Source of the DNA: Deinococcus arcticus
GTDB taxonomy: Bacteria; Deinococcota; Deinococci; Deinococcales; Deinococcaceae
Direction of reading: 5' to 3'
NCBI RefSeq assembly: GCF_003028415.1
Contig: NZ_PYSV01000004.1
Span: forward strand, 124,001-188,000
DNA length: 64,000 nt
In this document: positions 11,004-22,358 of the stretch, one piece after another
Layout: the number at the start of each line of letters is the position of its first letter
How positions within the stretch are numbered: the stretch's first letter is position 1
Position numbers and translations under genes: made by a program
The notes under the pieces: generated by a model
Seen by the model: the letters and a program-made list of their open reading frames with translations, nothing else
What the model was told of the DNA's origin: nothing
The model's database searches: none

Positions 11004-12368
11004 ATGAATGCACGCCTGCCCCTGCTGCTCACCCTGACCGCCCTGCTCGCCGCCTGCGGCCAGTCGCCCACCACGGCGCCAGACCTGGGCGCGGCCCCAG
11101 ACAGCGCCCCTGTGACTGCGGCCGGGCAGTTTGAAGCGGGCGAGGTGATTGTGCAGCTGCGCGGCGGCCTGAATGCCCAGGCTCTGGGTGCCCTGAGCAG
11201 CCTGGGCGTGCAGTCGCTCGAAACGCTGGCCACGGTGAACGGCGCGGCGCTGCTGCGCGCCCAGATCACCGATGGGCAGAGCGTGACGGCCAAGGTGGCG
11301 CAGCTGTCGCAGAGCGCCCTGGTGCGCTTTGCCGAGCCCAACTGGATTTACCAGCATCAGGCCACCCCGTCGGATCTGTACTACACCAACGGGACCCTGT
11401 GGGGCATGGCGGGAGACGCCAGCACCCCCGCCAACGCTTACGGCAGCCAGGCCGCTGAAGCCTGGGCGCGCGGCAGCGTGGGCAGTGACGGCGTGTACGT
11501 GGGGATTATTGACGAGGGCTATCAGTTTGACCACCCGGACCTGAAGGGCAACGCGTGGCTCAATCCGTTTGACCCCGCCGATGGCCGCGACAACGACGGC
11601 AACGGTTACGTGGACGACACGCGCGGCTGGGACTTTGCCAACCGGGACAACACGGTGTACGACGGCGGCACGCGCGGCAGCCAGGACGCTCACGGCACCC
11701 ACGTGGCCGGCACCATTGGCGGCACGGCCAACGACGGCGGCGTGGTGGGCGTGAACCACAACGTCACCATGATCAGCGGCAAGTTCCTGGGGCGCCGGGG
11801 CGGCAGCACCGCCGACGCCATCAAGGCCGTGGACTACTTCACCGACCTGAAGACCCGGCACGGCCTGAACATCGTGGCCACCAACAACTCCTGGGGCGGC
11901 GGCGGCTACTCGCAGGCGCTGTACGAGGCGATTGTGCGCGGCGCCAAGGCCAACATCCTGTTCATCGCGGCGGCCGGCAACAGCGGCACCGACAATGACG
12001 CGGCGGCCAGCTACCCCAGCAACTACGACACCACCGCCGCAGCCGGCTACGACGCCGTGATTGCCGTGGCGGCCATTGACAAGGCCGGCGCCCTGGCCAG
12101 TTTTAGCCAGTACGGCAGGACCAGCGTGGACATTGGCGCGCCCGGCGTGGCGATTATGAGCAGCGTGCCCTACAACAGCTACAGCAGCTACAACGGCACT
12201 TCTATGGCCACGCCGCATGTGGCGGGCGCCGCCGCGCTGTACGCCAGCACCCACCCGGGTGCGAGCGCCCAGAGCATCCGCGCCGCCATTCTGGGCAGCG
12301 CCGTCCCCACCGCCAGCCTCAGCGGCAAGACGGTCACGGGCGGGCGCCTGAACGTCAGCGGCTTCTAA
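11004..12368 (+). CDS. S8 family subtilisin-like serine protease, lipoprotein
   Basis: 454 aa secreted protease. Lipoprotein signal peptide with lipobox LLAAC (Cys18), so it is expected to be lipid-anchored outside the membrane. An I9-like propeptide (EAGEVIVQLRGGLNAQ to about residue 115) precedes the catalytic domain. The catalytic triad is Asp170 in VGIIDEG, His230 in AHGTHVAGTIGG and Ser400 in NGTSMATPHVAGAAAL, with the oxyanion Asn in TNNSWGGGG. All are intact. ATG 11004 has GGAGG 5 nt upstream; a longer frame from 10959 lacks such a site and would spoil the signal peptide. A convergent hydrolase gene and a hairpin follow. Confidence 0.92.
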   Translation: MNARLPLLLTLTALLAACGQSPTTAPDLGAAPDSAPVTAAGQFEAGEVIVQLRGGLNAQALGALSSLGVQSLETLATVNGAALLRAQITDGQSVTAKVAQLSQSALVRFAEPNWIYQHQATPSDLYYTNGTLWGMAGDASTPANAYGSQAAEAWARGSVGSDGVYVGIIDEGYQFDHPDLKGNAWLNPFDPADGRDNDGNGYVDDTRGWDFANRDNTVYDGGTRGSQDAHGTHVAGTIGGTANDGGVVGVNHNVTMISGKFLGRRGGSTADAIKAVDYFTDLKTRHGLNIVATNNSWGGGGYSQALYEAIVRGAKANILFIAAAGNSGTDNDAAASYPSNYDTTAAAGYDAVIAVAAIDKAGALASFSQYGRTSVDIGAPGVAIMSSVPYNSYSSYNGTSMATPHVAGAAALYASTHPGASAQSIRAAILGSAVPTASLSGKTVTGGRLNVSGF

Positions 12369-12381
12369 AGCCGTGTCTTCC

Positions 12382-12410
12382 CGCGCGGTCTCCTGCAGAG
12401 GGGCCGCGCG
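12382..12410. terminator. Hairpin between convergent protease and hydrolase genes
   Basis: Stem CGCGCGG (12382-12388) with CCGCGCG (12404-12410), extended by wobble pairs, loop about 10 nt, 14 nt after the protease stop codon. Likely terminator. Confidence 0.45.
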
Positions 12411-12448
12411 CCTGCTGGGTCTGCGGCCTGGCTGGACAGCAAACAGCT

Positions 12449-13102
<654 letters not shown>

Positions 13103-13165
13103 GTGCGGCAGTGTACGTGCTTCCTCGGACGGATTTCCCTCTCGCTGTACGGCGGCGCTGATTCA

Positions 13166-13299
13166 GACGGACTGCCGTCCATTTCCGTCACATCCGGGAA
13201 GAAGGGGGATGTTCCCCGCCTTCGGCGCTGTTCCAGCCCAATTTCCGGAAATCCGCACCTTTCCTGCTCCCTCCGGTCGAAAAAATTCCGGAATGCGTC
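13166..13299 (-). repeat. MITE-like element, copy A
   Basis: 134-bp non-coding element with G-type ends (GACGG.. and ..GCGTC), flanked on both sides by the direct repeat TCA (13163-13165 and 13300-13302). Internal sequence is clearly homologous to copy B and, in reverse orientation, to copies C, D and E (for example the ACATCCGGGAAGAAGGGGGA block). It lacks the long AT-rich hairpin of the other copies: the two arms are fused as AAAAAATTCCGGAAT. The right-hand TCA is the complement of the holB stop codon TGA. Confidence 0.85.
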
Positions 13300-14235
13300 T
13301 CAGCTGTAGCCGAACGCCTCTCGCAGACTCAGGGCGAACACCTGAAAGCTCAGGCTGGGGCTGGCGTAGGCTTCCAGGGCGTCTTGCAGGGCGCTCAGGG
13401 CGGCGTCGGCGCGGGCGCGCTCGTGGGGGGGCGCCGCGCGCCAGGAAAACCGCAGGGCTTCGGGGTGCCAGGGGCCCCAGCGCTTTTCCAGGCCTTCGGT
13501 GGCCTCCAGGGCGCTCAGCAGCCCACGCTCCAGGCCCTGCGAGAGGGTGCGGGCGTCCTCCAGCGCGGCCTGCACGGGGGCCGGGTCGGCCAGCACTCCG
13601 GCGCGGCCCGCTGCAAAGGCCACCAGTGTGGGGTCAGGTGCCGCGCCCCCCAGCACCAGGGCCCGTTCCAGCAGGGCGTCGGGCAGCGGCGAAACACTCA
13701 GCCGGGCGCTGCGGCTGACGATGGTGGGCAGCACCGCGCGCAGGTCCTCGGCCAGAAACACGAACAGCGCGCGGTGCGGCGGCTCCTCCACCAGCTTCAG
13801 CAGGGCGTTGGCGGCCTCCTGGCCCAGGTGCTCGGCGCCGTCCACGATCACCACGCGCCGCCTGAAGGTGGGGCGCACCTCCAGAAACTCGAACACGTGC
13901 GTGTCGTACTCGCGGCCCTTGTCGCGGGCCTCCAGAATCGCGCCGATGGGAATGAGCTTGCGCCGCGCCGCCTTGCCAGTGGTCGTGGTGGCGCGCGGCT
14001 CGATCAGCAGGATGTCTGGGTGTGCCCCGGCGGCGTGCGCCCGGCAGGCGGCGCAGGCGCCACACGCCTCGCCGTAGGGGCCGCGCGCGCCCTGACAGTT
14101 GTGCTGCGCCGCCACCGCCTGCGCCAGGGCGCGCTTGCCCACCCGCGCCGGGCCGGTCAGCAGCAGGGCATTGCCCCCAAAGGTGCCGGTCTGTTCCAGC
14201 AGGGCGGCGTGCGGTTCGGGCAGGGGGGCGCTCAT
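13300..14235 (-). CDS. holB: DNA polymerase III delta' subunit (clamp loader)
   Basis: 311 aa AAA+ clamp-loader subunit that, with tau/gamma and delta, loads the beta sliding clamp on DNA. It has a P-loop-like [12 protein letters not shown], a zinc-finger with four cysteines (NCQ, then ACGACAACR), the Walker B-like region [10 protein letters not shown], the EEPPHRALF segment and the SRS sensor 1 region (TIVSRSARL). Start: the ATG at 14235 (MSAPLPEP) is preferred because removing repeat copy B and one TCA duplicate restores a natural gap of about 30 nt after the upstream phosphoesterase gene. An ATG at 14265, in frame, is made by the terminus of the repeat itself. The stop codon abuts copy A. 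Confidence 0.85.
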   Translation of the reverse strand: MSAPLPEPHAALLEQTGTFGGNALLLTGPARVGKRALAQAVAAQHNCQGARGPYGEACGACAACRAHAAGAHPDILLIEPRATTTTGKAARRKLIPIGAILEARDKGREYDTHVFEFLEVRPTFRRRVVIVDGAEHLGQEAANALLKLVEEPPHRALFVFLAEDLRAVLPTIVSRSARLSVSPLPDALLERALVLGGAAPDPTLVAFAAGRAGVLADPAPVQAALEDARTLSQGLERGLLSALEATEGLEKRWGPWHPEALRFSWRAAPPHERARADAALSALQDALEAYASPSLSFQVFALSLREAFGYS

Positions 14236-14264
14236 GGCCCCGTGTCCCAGGACATCCAGGCTCA

Positions 14265-14440
14265 TACGGATTCCGTCCATTTCCGGAACATCCGGGAAGA
14301 AGGGGGATGTTCCGCTCCTACGGAGCCTTTCAGGTCCAATTCCCGGAACTCCGTATTTTTCCTTCTCTGCTCCGCAGCTCTTCGAGTCCCTCTGGTCGGA
14401 AAAATTCCGTAACGTGTTACAGAATTTTTCGGAATCCGTA
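14265..14440 (-). repeat. MITE-like element, copy B
   Basis: 176-bp element with perfect 11-bp terminal inverted repeats TACGGATTCCG, flanked by direct repeats TCA (14262-14264 and 14441-14443). The right TCA is the complement of the stop codon TGA of the phosphoesterase gene. Its AT-rich inverted repeat (about 14398-14430) lies immediately downstream of that stop codon, where it could act as a terminator for the phosphoesterase transcript. Same family as copies A, C, D and E. Confidence 0.92.
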
Positions 14441-15193
14441 TCACTTGCCAATGGCCAGGCGGGCGGCCAGCACCTGCGGCAGGCCCGCTTCCAGCGCGGC
14501 TTCCTGGGCGCGTTCCACGTCGTAGGTCACGCGAAACACTTCAAAGTGCGCCCGCGAGGAATCGTAAACGGCGTAACTGGCCTGCGGATTGCCGTCGCGC
14601 GGCTGCCCCACGCTGCCGGGGTTCAGGATCACGCGCGTGCTGGGGGGCACCATATAGCTGCCCCCGTCCTGAAAGTGCTGCACCTTGATCCAGTCGCCCA
14701 CCGGCGAATTCAGGGTGGCGTACACCGCCGGGTTGTGGGTGTGGCCCACAAAGGCCAGCCGCCCCTGCCACTGGGCAAACGCCTCTCGGGCGGCAGGCAC
14801 CGAATCGGCGTAGTCGTCCAGGCTGCTGGGCGTGCCGTGGCGGTAGCGGGCTCCCACATCGGGGTCGTCTATGCCGTCGCGCCACAGCCGCACCCAGGCG
14901 ATGTCGCGCTCCGAGAGCCGCTCCAGCTGCCAGCGCAGGGCCATGGACACCACGCTGTCCTTGGCCTCGCGGCGCCCATCGGCGTATTGCAGCAGCATGT
15001 CGTCGTGATTGCCCAGAATGCACACGGCGTCCAGGTCGCGCAGCACGTCCAGCACCTCGCGCGGGTGGGGACCGTAGCCCAGGGCGTCACCCAGGCTGAT
15101 CACCTGGTCGTAGCGGCGCGTGGCGGCGTCGGCCATCACCGCCTGGAGGGCCGTGTGGTTGGCATGAATGTCAGACAGCAGCAGCAGCCGCAC
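14441..15193 (-). CDS. Metallophosphoesterase (calcineurin-like, YfcE/MJ0936-type)
   Basis: 250 aa. Metallophosphoesterase with [10 protein letters not shown] (Asp, His metal ligands), [10 protein letters not shown] (bridging Asp), ILGNHDDML (Asn, His), [10 protein letters not shown] (two His) and [20 protein letters not shown] near the end, all in the family order. It hydrolyses a phosphate mono- or diester; the substrate is unknown. Start: GTG 15193 lies 6 nt after TATCAT (15200-15205 on the minus strand), a leaderless signature. The stop codon TGA is the target duplication of repeat copy B. Confidence 0.85.
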   Translation of the reverse strand: MRLLLLSDIHANHTALQAVMADAATRRYDQVISLGDALGYGPHPREVLDVLRDLDAVCILGNHDDMLLQYADGRREAKDSVVSMALRWQLERLSERDIAWVRLWRDGIDDPDVGARYRHGTPSSLDDYADSVPAAREAFAQWQGRLAFVGHTHNPAVYATLNSPVGDWIKVQHFQDGGSYMVPPSTRVILNPGSVGQPRDGNPQASYAVYDSSRAHFEVFRVTYDVERAQEAALEAGLPQVLAARLAIGK

Positions 15194-15495
15194 CCGGGCA
15201 TGATACCGCGCGGGCGCCCCGGTACAGGGCCGCACCTCACCTTGCCCCTGCGTGCCCCAGCAGGTCTGGGCGCCTTGAGGGTCCCTTGACCCGAGGCCGC
15301 GCTGGCCCGGGGCGCCGCTTAAGCGGTCTTCATCTGACTGGCGAGGACCTTTAGGCCCCGCGCCGGATGATTCGGCAGACCTCATCCGAACGGGGTGAGT
15401 GAGAGCTGGGCGGGGTCCGGGCGTGGCGTTGACCACTCAGTTCTTTGCCGGGTGGAACACGAAACAGACGGAATCCGGAACCAAGGAGGGTGCAT

Positions 15496-15990
15496 ATGAC
15501 GGCCATGAAGAACCTGCATGATCTGTACGTCGAACAACTCAGGGACCTCTATTCCGCCGAAACCCAGCTGGTCGAGGCGCTGCCCAAGATGGCCCAGGCG
15601 GCGGCCAACCCGCAGCTGCAGCAGGGCTTTGTCAAGCACCTCGCCCAGACCCAGCAGCAGGTGCAGCGCCTGGAAACGGTCTTTGCCGATCTGGGCGAGG
15701 CCCCCGGCGGTCACACCTGCAAGGCCATGCAGGGCCTGATTGCCGAGGGCAACGAGATGATTCAGGAACAGGCCGCCCCCGAGGTCAAGGACGCGGGCCT
15801 GATTGCCTGTGCCCAGCGCGTGGAGCACTACGAGATTGCCGGCTACGGCACCGTGGCCCGCTACGCCGAGGTGCTGGGCCGGCAGGGCCACCTGGAAGTC
15901 CTGCGGGTCTCTGAAAACGAGGAAAAGGCCACCGACAGCGAGCTGAGCCTGCTGGCCGAAACCATCAACCAGGCTGCTGCCCGCGCCTGA
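15496..15990 (+). CDS. DUF892/YciF-type ferritin-like protein
   Basis: 164 aa four-helix ferritin-like protein of the YciE/YciF (DUF892) family, often stress-induced. The start LHDLYVEQLRDLYSAETQLV is the family hallmark, and carboxylate/His ligands for a di-iron site are spaced through the helices (E in SAETQ, the ETVFADLG region, E in QRVEHYEIAGYGT). ATG 15496 has AAGGAGG 6 nt upstream. Probably soluble; a role in oxidative or envelope stress is inferred from the family. It starts a plus-strand cluster with a DUF2171-like gene and an aminotransferase gene. Confidence 0.85.
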   Translation: MTAMKNLHDLYVEQLRDLYSAETQLVEALPKMAQAAANPQLQQGFVKHLAQTQQQVQRLETVFADLGEAPGGHTCKAMQGLIAEGNEMIQEQAAPEVKDAGLIACAQRVEHYEIAGYGTVARYAEVLGRQGHLEVLRVSENEEKATDSELSLLAETINQAAARA

Positions 15991-16179
15991 CCAGAGCGCC
16001 TGGGCCGTCCGGCGCACCAGCCAGGACGGCCCGCCCTGTGTGAGGCAGTGTGCCGGACAGCGCAGAAGCATTGGCGGCACTGAAGTGTGCGCCTCATCTG
16101 CGCCCAGCAGCGGTGGACCAGAGTAAAAGCCAGCCGGGGGCCCGCCCCAGAAGCGCGGTCCCCTCCAGGAGGTGGCTTC

Positions 16180-16383
16180 ATGAATGAGATTGCCCAGGAC
16201 ATGCCTATTTTCTGTGCCGACGGTGTGCAGCACGGCGCGGTGGTGGAAGTGGACCGTGAATACATCCGCATGCGGCTGCCGGATGACAACCGCGACCATT
16301 TCGTGCCGCTCAGTGCGGTGGCCCGTGTGGACGGCGCCGTTCACCTGAACCTCAGCCACCACGATCTGCTCGCCACGCTGTAA
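16180..16383 (+). CDS. DUF2171-like small protein
   Basis: 67 aa. The pattern ADGVQHGAVVEVDREYIRM then DHFVPLSAVARVDGAVHLNLS corresponds to the PRC-barrel-like DUF2171 fold: small beta barrel, conserved VxLs near the end. Function unknown. ATG 16180 is preceded by AGGAGGT (16168-16174). About 190 nt downstream of the ferritin-like gene and 5 nt upstream of the aminotransferase, so it is likely in an operon with the latter. Confidence 0.65.
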   Translation: MNEIAQDMPIFCADGVQHGAVVEVDREYIRMRLPDDNRDHFVPLSAVARVDGAVHLNLSHHDLLATL

Positions 16384-16388
16384 CACGC

Positions 16389-17555
16389 ATGGGCACCGGC
16401 ACTCGCCCTGCCCGTCTGCGCCACATCCAGGGCATCGGCGTTGATCGCATGGGCTCGCTGGCCGACGCCCATCCAGAGCGGGACTTTCTGCGCCTGGAAA
16501 ATCTGGATACCGATATTCCCCCGGATCCGCAGGCGGTGGCCCGCACCCAGGCCTCTGCCGAGCGAGACGCTGACAACAGCTACCTGCCCTTCGTGGGTCA
16601 GACGCGGCTGCGTGAGGTGGTGGCCACCCACGCAGCGCGGCTTTCGGGGGTGCCCTATACCGCCGACAATGTGATTATCAGTGCAGGCGGCCTGTCGGGG
16701 CTTCTCAATGTGCTGCTGGCGCTGATCGAGGTGGGCGACGAGGTGATCGTCACGGACCCTACCTACGCGGGTCTGATCAACCGGGTGCATCTGGTGGGGG
16801 GCATCCCCCGCTTCGTGCCCTTCATCTTCCAGCCGGGCGGCGAGTGGACCCTGGACCAGGACGCCCTGCGTGCCAGCATCACGCCCCGCACCCGCGCGCT
16901 GCTGCTGATGTCGCCGGCCATGCCCTCTGGGGCCGTGCTGACCCAGTCCGATTGGGACGTGGTGGCAGAGCTGTGTACCGCCCGCGACCTGCTGCTCATT
17001 GTGGACAGCGCCATGGAACGCCTCGTGTTCGATGGCCGCGCGGTGCTGGCCCCAGCCGGGTGGCCGGGCATGGCCGGGCGCACCATCAGTGTGGGCTCGG
17101 CGGCCAAGGAGCTGCGCCTGATCGGCTGGCGCGTGGGCTGGATTGTGGCCCCAGGGGCGCTGATTCCAGATCTCGTGGCGGTTTCGCTGGCGAATGTGGT
17201 GGTGCCGGTGGGCCTGGCCCAGGACGCGGCGCGTGTCGCCCTGGAGCGCTCGTGGGAGACGCTGCCCGCCTACGTGGCCGAGCTGCAACAGCGCCGGGAC
17301 GCCACCTTACAGGCGCTCCAGGGACTGCCCGTGGGTCGACCGGGCGGCGGTTGGTCGCTGCTGCTGCGCACCTCCGACTTTGGCTTGACGGGCGAGGCAC
17401 TCTCGCAGCGGCTGCTGGACGCCAATGTCTGCGCCACCGCCATGACTGGCTGGGGCCAGACCCATGGAGCGCAGTATCTGCGGTTCGTCTTTGCCAACGA
17501 GCCGGTTGGCCGCCTGAGCCTGTTGCGAGAGCGGCTGATGGCAGCGCTGCCGTAG
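16389..17555 (+). CDS. PLP-dependent aminotransferase, class I/II (divergent)
   Basis: 388 aa fold type I aminotransferase-like enzyme. The PLP-binding Lys is in SVGSAAKELRLIGWRVGW, the pyridine-binding Asp in LLLIVDSAMERLVFDG, and the C-terminal substrate Arg probably in YLRFVFAN. The usual NPNNPTG segment reads SPAMPSGAV, lacking the Asn that contacts PLP O3', and the DEVY-type motif is DSAM, so substrate or even activity may differ from standard aspartate/kynurenine aminotransferases. It starts 5 nt after the DUF2171-like gene and is followed by a convergent tRNA. Confidence 0.75.
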   Translation: MGTGTRPARLRHIQGIGVDRMGSLADAHPERDFLRLENLDTDIPPDPQAVARTQASAERDADNSYLPFVGQTRLREVVATHAARLSGVPYTADNVIISAGGLSGLLNVLLALIEVGDEVIVTDPTYAGLINRVHLVGGIPRFVPFIFQPGGEWTLDQDALRASITPRTRALLLMSPAMPSGAVLTQSDWDVVAELCTARDLLLIVDSAMERLVFDGRAVLAPAGWPGMAGRTISVGSAAKELRLIGWRVGWIVAPGALIPDLVAVSLANVVVPVGLAQDAARVALERSWETLPAYVAELQQRRDATLQALQGLPVGRPGGGWSLLLRTSDFGLTGEALSQRLLDANVCATAMTGWGQTHGAQYLRFVFANEPVGRLSLLRERLMAALP

Positions 17556-17572
17556 CTCCAGCCGGCACCACG

Positions 17573-17602
17573 AAAAAAAAGCCCCTCGAAAGAGGAGCTT
17601 TT
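17573..17602 (-). terminator. Rho-independent terminator of tRNA-Pro
   Basis: On the minus strand, stem AAGCTCCTC / GAGGGGCTT with loop TTTC followed by eight T. Located directly 3' of the tRNA gene. Confidence 0.85.
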
Positions 17603-17604
17603 CA

Positions 17605-17684
<80 letters not shown>

Positions 17685-17788
17685 ACGGCCAGCCACAGAA
17701 CTATAGGCAAAGGGGGGGCAGCCGTCAAGGGCCGCGTCCGGTCAGGGCAACCGCCCCGGGCCGGAGGGCCGCTATGCTGCGCCCTGAC

Positions 17789-19024
<1,236 letters not shown>

Positions 19025-19037
19025 GCCAATGGCGGAT

Positions 19038-19092
19038 GGCACATACCAAATGGCCCAGGCATTTTTAAGCCACCGGCCATCTGGTATGTGCC
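19038..19092. terminator. Long inverted repeat between convergent genes
   Basis: Stem 19038-19055 (GGCACATACCAAATGGCC) with 19075-19092, one mismatch in 18, loop about 19 nt containing ATTTTTAA; outer arms CCAATGG/CCATTGG extend it. It starts within 15 nt of both stop codons and most likely ends transcription from both sides. Confidence 0.65.
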
Positions 19093-19101
19093 ATTGGCCC
19101 C

Positions 19102-19824
<723 letters not shown>

Positions 19825-19883
19825 GCGCGGCATGGTAATGTCCGCGCCGCGTTCACGGCTGCACCGGGTCTATCCTGGGGCCC

Positions 19884-20249
19884 ATGAGCGACGCCGACCT
19901 GTCCCTGGCCGACCTGCTGGAACGCTACGCCACGCTGCGCGACACCCTGCTGGGACTGGAAGCCGAGCGCGACGAACTGGGCGCCCGCATCAAGGCCGCG
20001 CTGCAGGGCGGCCAGCAGGCTGAGACCGAGCTGTACCGCGCCGCCCTGAAGGTCTCGCGGCGCGTGGAATATCCCATGGACCGCTTCCGGGACACCTTCG
20101 GGGACGCGGCGGCGCTGGAGGCCGCCACCATTGACCGCAAAAAAGCCGAGGCCCTGGCCAGCGCCGGCGACCTGGACCCCGAACAGCTGCGCACCCTGGC
20201 CGTGGTGAAAGAAACCCAGGCCCTGGTGCTGCAGCCCAAGACCCGCTGA
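19884..20249 (+). CDS. Small coiled-coil protein, unknown function
   Basis: 121 aa. The N-terminal half is a strongly predicted coiled coil (LADLLERYATLRDTLLGLEA, then ERDELGARIKAAL), the C-terminal half is mixed (VEYPMDRFRDTFGDAAALEA and the ASAGDLDPEQLRTLAVVKET stretch). The composition loosely resembles small phage-type single-strand or recombination accessory proteins, but no family can be named. TATCCT (19871-19876) with a 7-nt spacer supports the ATG and a leaderless mRNA. Divergent from carbonic anhydrase. Confidence 0.6.
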   Translation: MSDADLSLADLLERYATLRDTLLGLEAERDELGARIKAALQGGQQAETELYRAALKVSRRVEYPMDRFRDTFGDAAALEAATIDRKKAEALASAGDLDPEQLRTLAVVKETQALVLQPKTR

Positions 20250-20326
20250 GTGGCTTGCCCACACCGCTGACCGGCCCCTGACCGGGCGCAGACCCCACGG
20301 TGACCGCGCGGGCGCACCCTGAGGCC

Positions 20327-20512
20327 ATGAACCCGAACCCTCTGTTTCTCCTGTCACTGCTGCGCCCGGGGCCGCGCCCCACCCCAGCCTTGGGGCACCC
20401 CGCCCCGCTGGCCGAGCACTTTACCCTGCAGGCCCACGTGTACACCGAGCGCGAGGCCCGCCACGCCCGGCTGCAGCAGGCCCAGAGCCCCCTGGACCGC
20501 CTGACCCGCTGA
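20327..20512 (+). CDS. Possible small protein (61 aa), unknown
   Basis: MNPNPLFLLSLLRPGPRPTP then PLAEHFTLQAHVYTEREARH and a Gln/Arg-rich tail. No recognised family, no Shine-Dalgarno and no good -10. Third-position GC is high as in real genes, and a hairpin follows 18 nt after the stop, so a small gene is plausible but unproven. Confidence 0.35.
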   Translation: MNPNPLFLLSLLRPGPRPTPALGHPAPLAEHFTLQAHVYTEREARHARLQQAQSPLDRLTR

Positions 20513-20529
20513 CCCCACCCACAACGCGC

Positions 20530-20562
20530 GGCGCGCGGCCCCAGAAGTTGGGACCGCGCGCC
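20530..20562 (+). terminator. Hairpin downstream of the small gene
   Basis: Perfect 9-bp stem GGCGCGCGG / CCGCGCGCC with an inner CCC/GGG pair stack. It lies between a plus-strand small gene and the minus-strand SRP RNA gene. Confidence 0.5.
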
Positions 20563-20587
20563 GTCATGACTTGAAAAAAAGAAAAAA

Positions 20588-20689
<102 letters not shown>

Positions 20690-20764
20690 GCACCGAAGAT
20701 AGCACAGCTCCGGGCCACCGCGAAAAGGGCGCGGGGCCGCGCCGGCAAGCGCCAACGGCCCAAG

Positions 20765-20798
20765 AAAAAGCGCCGGCACCCAGACTGGGCCACCGGCG
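20765..20798 (-). terminator. Terminator of tRNA-Leu
   Basis: Stem CGCCGG (20771-20776) / CCGGCG (20793-20798), inner CCCA/TGGG, followed on the minus strand by CTTTTTCTT. Directly 3' of the tRNA. Confidence 0.7.
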
Positions 20799-20801
20799 TT
20801 C

Positions 20802-20887
<86 letters not shown>

Positions 20888-20967
20888 TCTCAGAGAGGCG
20901 AAGCCATACTAGGGGGGAGGGGGGCCGGTGTCAAGGTGAGGGGCCTTGTTTCTGTCCCCGGGCGTGC

Positions 20968-21022
20968 TATCCTCGCGTTTGCCGCCGCGAACGGTCGGGC
21001 CCTGTGCCAAGGCACAGTTTTT
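20968..21022 (+). promoter_or_regulatory. rpsO promoter and leader hairpin
   Basis: TATCCT at 20968-20973 with TTGTTT about 16 nt upstream is a likely promoter, giving a leader of about 90 nt. In the leader, CTGTGC (21002-21007) and GCACAG (21012-21017) form a hairpin followed at once by five T (21018-21022), which looks like an intrinsic terminator. An attenuation or autoregulatory role is inference. Confidence 0.5.
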
Positions 21023-21067
21023 GCCGGGCTGGCGCGTGCGGGACGCCCACAACACGAGAGGTTTTCC

Positions 21068-21343
<276 letters not shown>

Positions 21344-21359
21344 GCGCACCGGCTTGAAC

Positions 21360-21393
21360 GCCGCCATCCTGCCGGGCAGGGTGGCGGCTTTTT
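21360..21393 (+). terminator. rpsO terminator
   Basis: Stem GCCGCCATCCTG (21360-21371) / CAGGGTGGCGGC (21377-21388), 12 pairs with one G-T, 5-nt loop, then five T. Classic rho-independent terminator. Confidence 0.9.
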
Positions 21394-21410
21394 GTGGCCC
21401 CTGCGCTGCC

Positions 21411-21860
21411 CTACCTCTCGCCGGGCGCCGGGCGGTCCCGGCCGGGCACCGCGCGCCAGTCGCCGCTGGGCACAGGCTGGGCGCCGGGTTGCCCCAGCCG
21501 CTCGGCGCGGGCATACACGTACACCCAGCCCGGCGCCTCTCCCCCACTGTCCAGCTGCAGCGTGACCAGCGACCGGGTGTACAGGGGCGGCGTCTCGTGC
21601 AGGCCCTCCAGGTCGTCCAGAAACGGCAGGGCCACGCGCCATGCGGCTGGGGTGTAGGTCAGCAGCTGGCCGCGCACGGTGGCCCCCGGGGGGCCCGGCA
21701 CCAGCGCAGGGTAGGCTTCCGGGCTCAGGTGGTACAGGGCGTAGCCGCGCAGGCCAGCGCCCTGGGCCAGCACCGCGCCGCCCCGCGTGGCCACGTGGGC
21801 GTTTCGTTCGCCGGGCATCAGGGTGCCGTACACAAAGACGCTGCAGGGCCCTGGGGTCAT
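21411..21860 (-). CDS. Gamma-glutamylcyclotransferase (AIG2-like) family protein
   Basis: 149 aa. The start CSVFVYGTLMPGERN contains the YGTLxxGxxN signature of the GGCT/AIG2 beta-barrel fold; the catalytic acid expected near the middle fits FLDDLEGL; and the end WVYVYAR is typical. These proteins cyclise gamma-glutamyl amines or amino acids, but the substrate here is unknown. Start: ATG 21860 with TACAGT (21868-21873, minus strand) 7 nt upstream; the GTG at 21869 is inside the promoter and rejected. Divergent from the Nudix gene. Confidence 0.8.
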   Translation of the reverse strand: MTPGPCSVFVYGTLMPGERNAHVATRGGAVLAQGAGLRGYALYHLSPEAYPALVPGPPGATVRGQLLTYTPAAWRVALPFLDDLEGLHETPPLYTRSLVTLQLDSGGEAPGWVYVYARAERLGQPGAQPVPSGDWRAVPGRDRPAPGER

Positions 21861-21901
21861 GGCTGCCACTGTAGCGGGGACACCTGGCCTATGGTGGGGT
21901 G

Positions 21902-22342
21902 ATGTCTCTGCGCCAGTGTGCCGCCACCCTGCTCACCAACCCTCTGGGCCAGTGTCTGCTGGTGCAGCAAAGCTATGGCCTGCGCCTGTGGGGCTGTCCG
22001 GGCGGGGTGATGGACCCCGGCGAAACCGCCCCCGAGGCGGCCGTGCGCGAGGCGCGTGAAGAGGTGGGCGTGGAGGTGGAACTGACCGGGCTGGTTGGCC
22101 TGTACCGCCTGCAGGGCGGCGGCTGGCCCGACATTCTGGCCTGGGTGTTCGCCGCGCAGATCGTGGCAGGCACGCCCCGGCCCGACCCGGCGGAAGTGGC
22201 CGCCCTGGGCTGGTTTGGCCCGGGGGACCGGCCCGGCCCCCTGCTGCCCGATGCCGGCGCGGCGCTGGATGACTGGGCGGCCGGACGCGCGGGCGTGGTG
22301 CGAACCGTGCAGCGCACCCTGACCCTGCCGCCGCTGACCTGA
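21902..22342 (+). CDS. Nudix hydrolase
   Basis: 146 aa pyrophosphohydrolase. The Nudix box GGVMDPGETAPEAAVREARE followed by EVGV matches G-x5-E-x7-REUXEEXGU exactly. Substrate (a nucleoside diphosphate derivative) not inferable; Deinococcus genomes carry many such genes. ATG 21902 is 6 nt after TATGGT (21890-21895), leaderless type. It converges on the S24 repressor gene with a 16-nt gap. Confidence 0.9.
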   Translation: MSLRQCAATLLTNPLGQCLLVQQSYGLRLWGCPGGVMDPGETAPEAAVREAREEVGVEVELTGLVGLYRLQGGGWPDILAWVFAAQIVAGTPRPDPAEVAALGWFGPGDRPGPLLPDAGAALDDWAAGRAGVVRTVQRTLTLPPLT

Positions 22343-22358
22343 ACGGCTGCCGGCCGCG

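Noticed and set aside
14236..14451. Longer N-terminus for the delta' subunit running through repeat copy B
   Set aside because: The extra residues are translated repeat; removing the repeat and one TCA gives a natural start at 14235.
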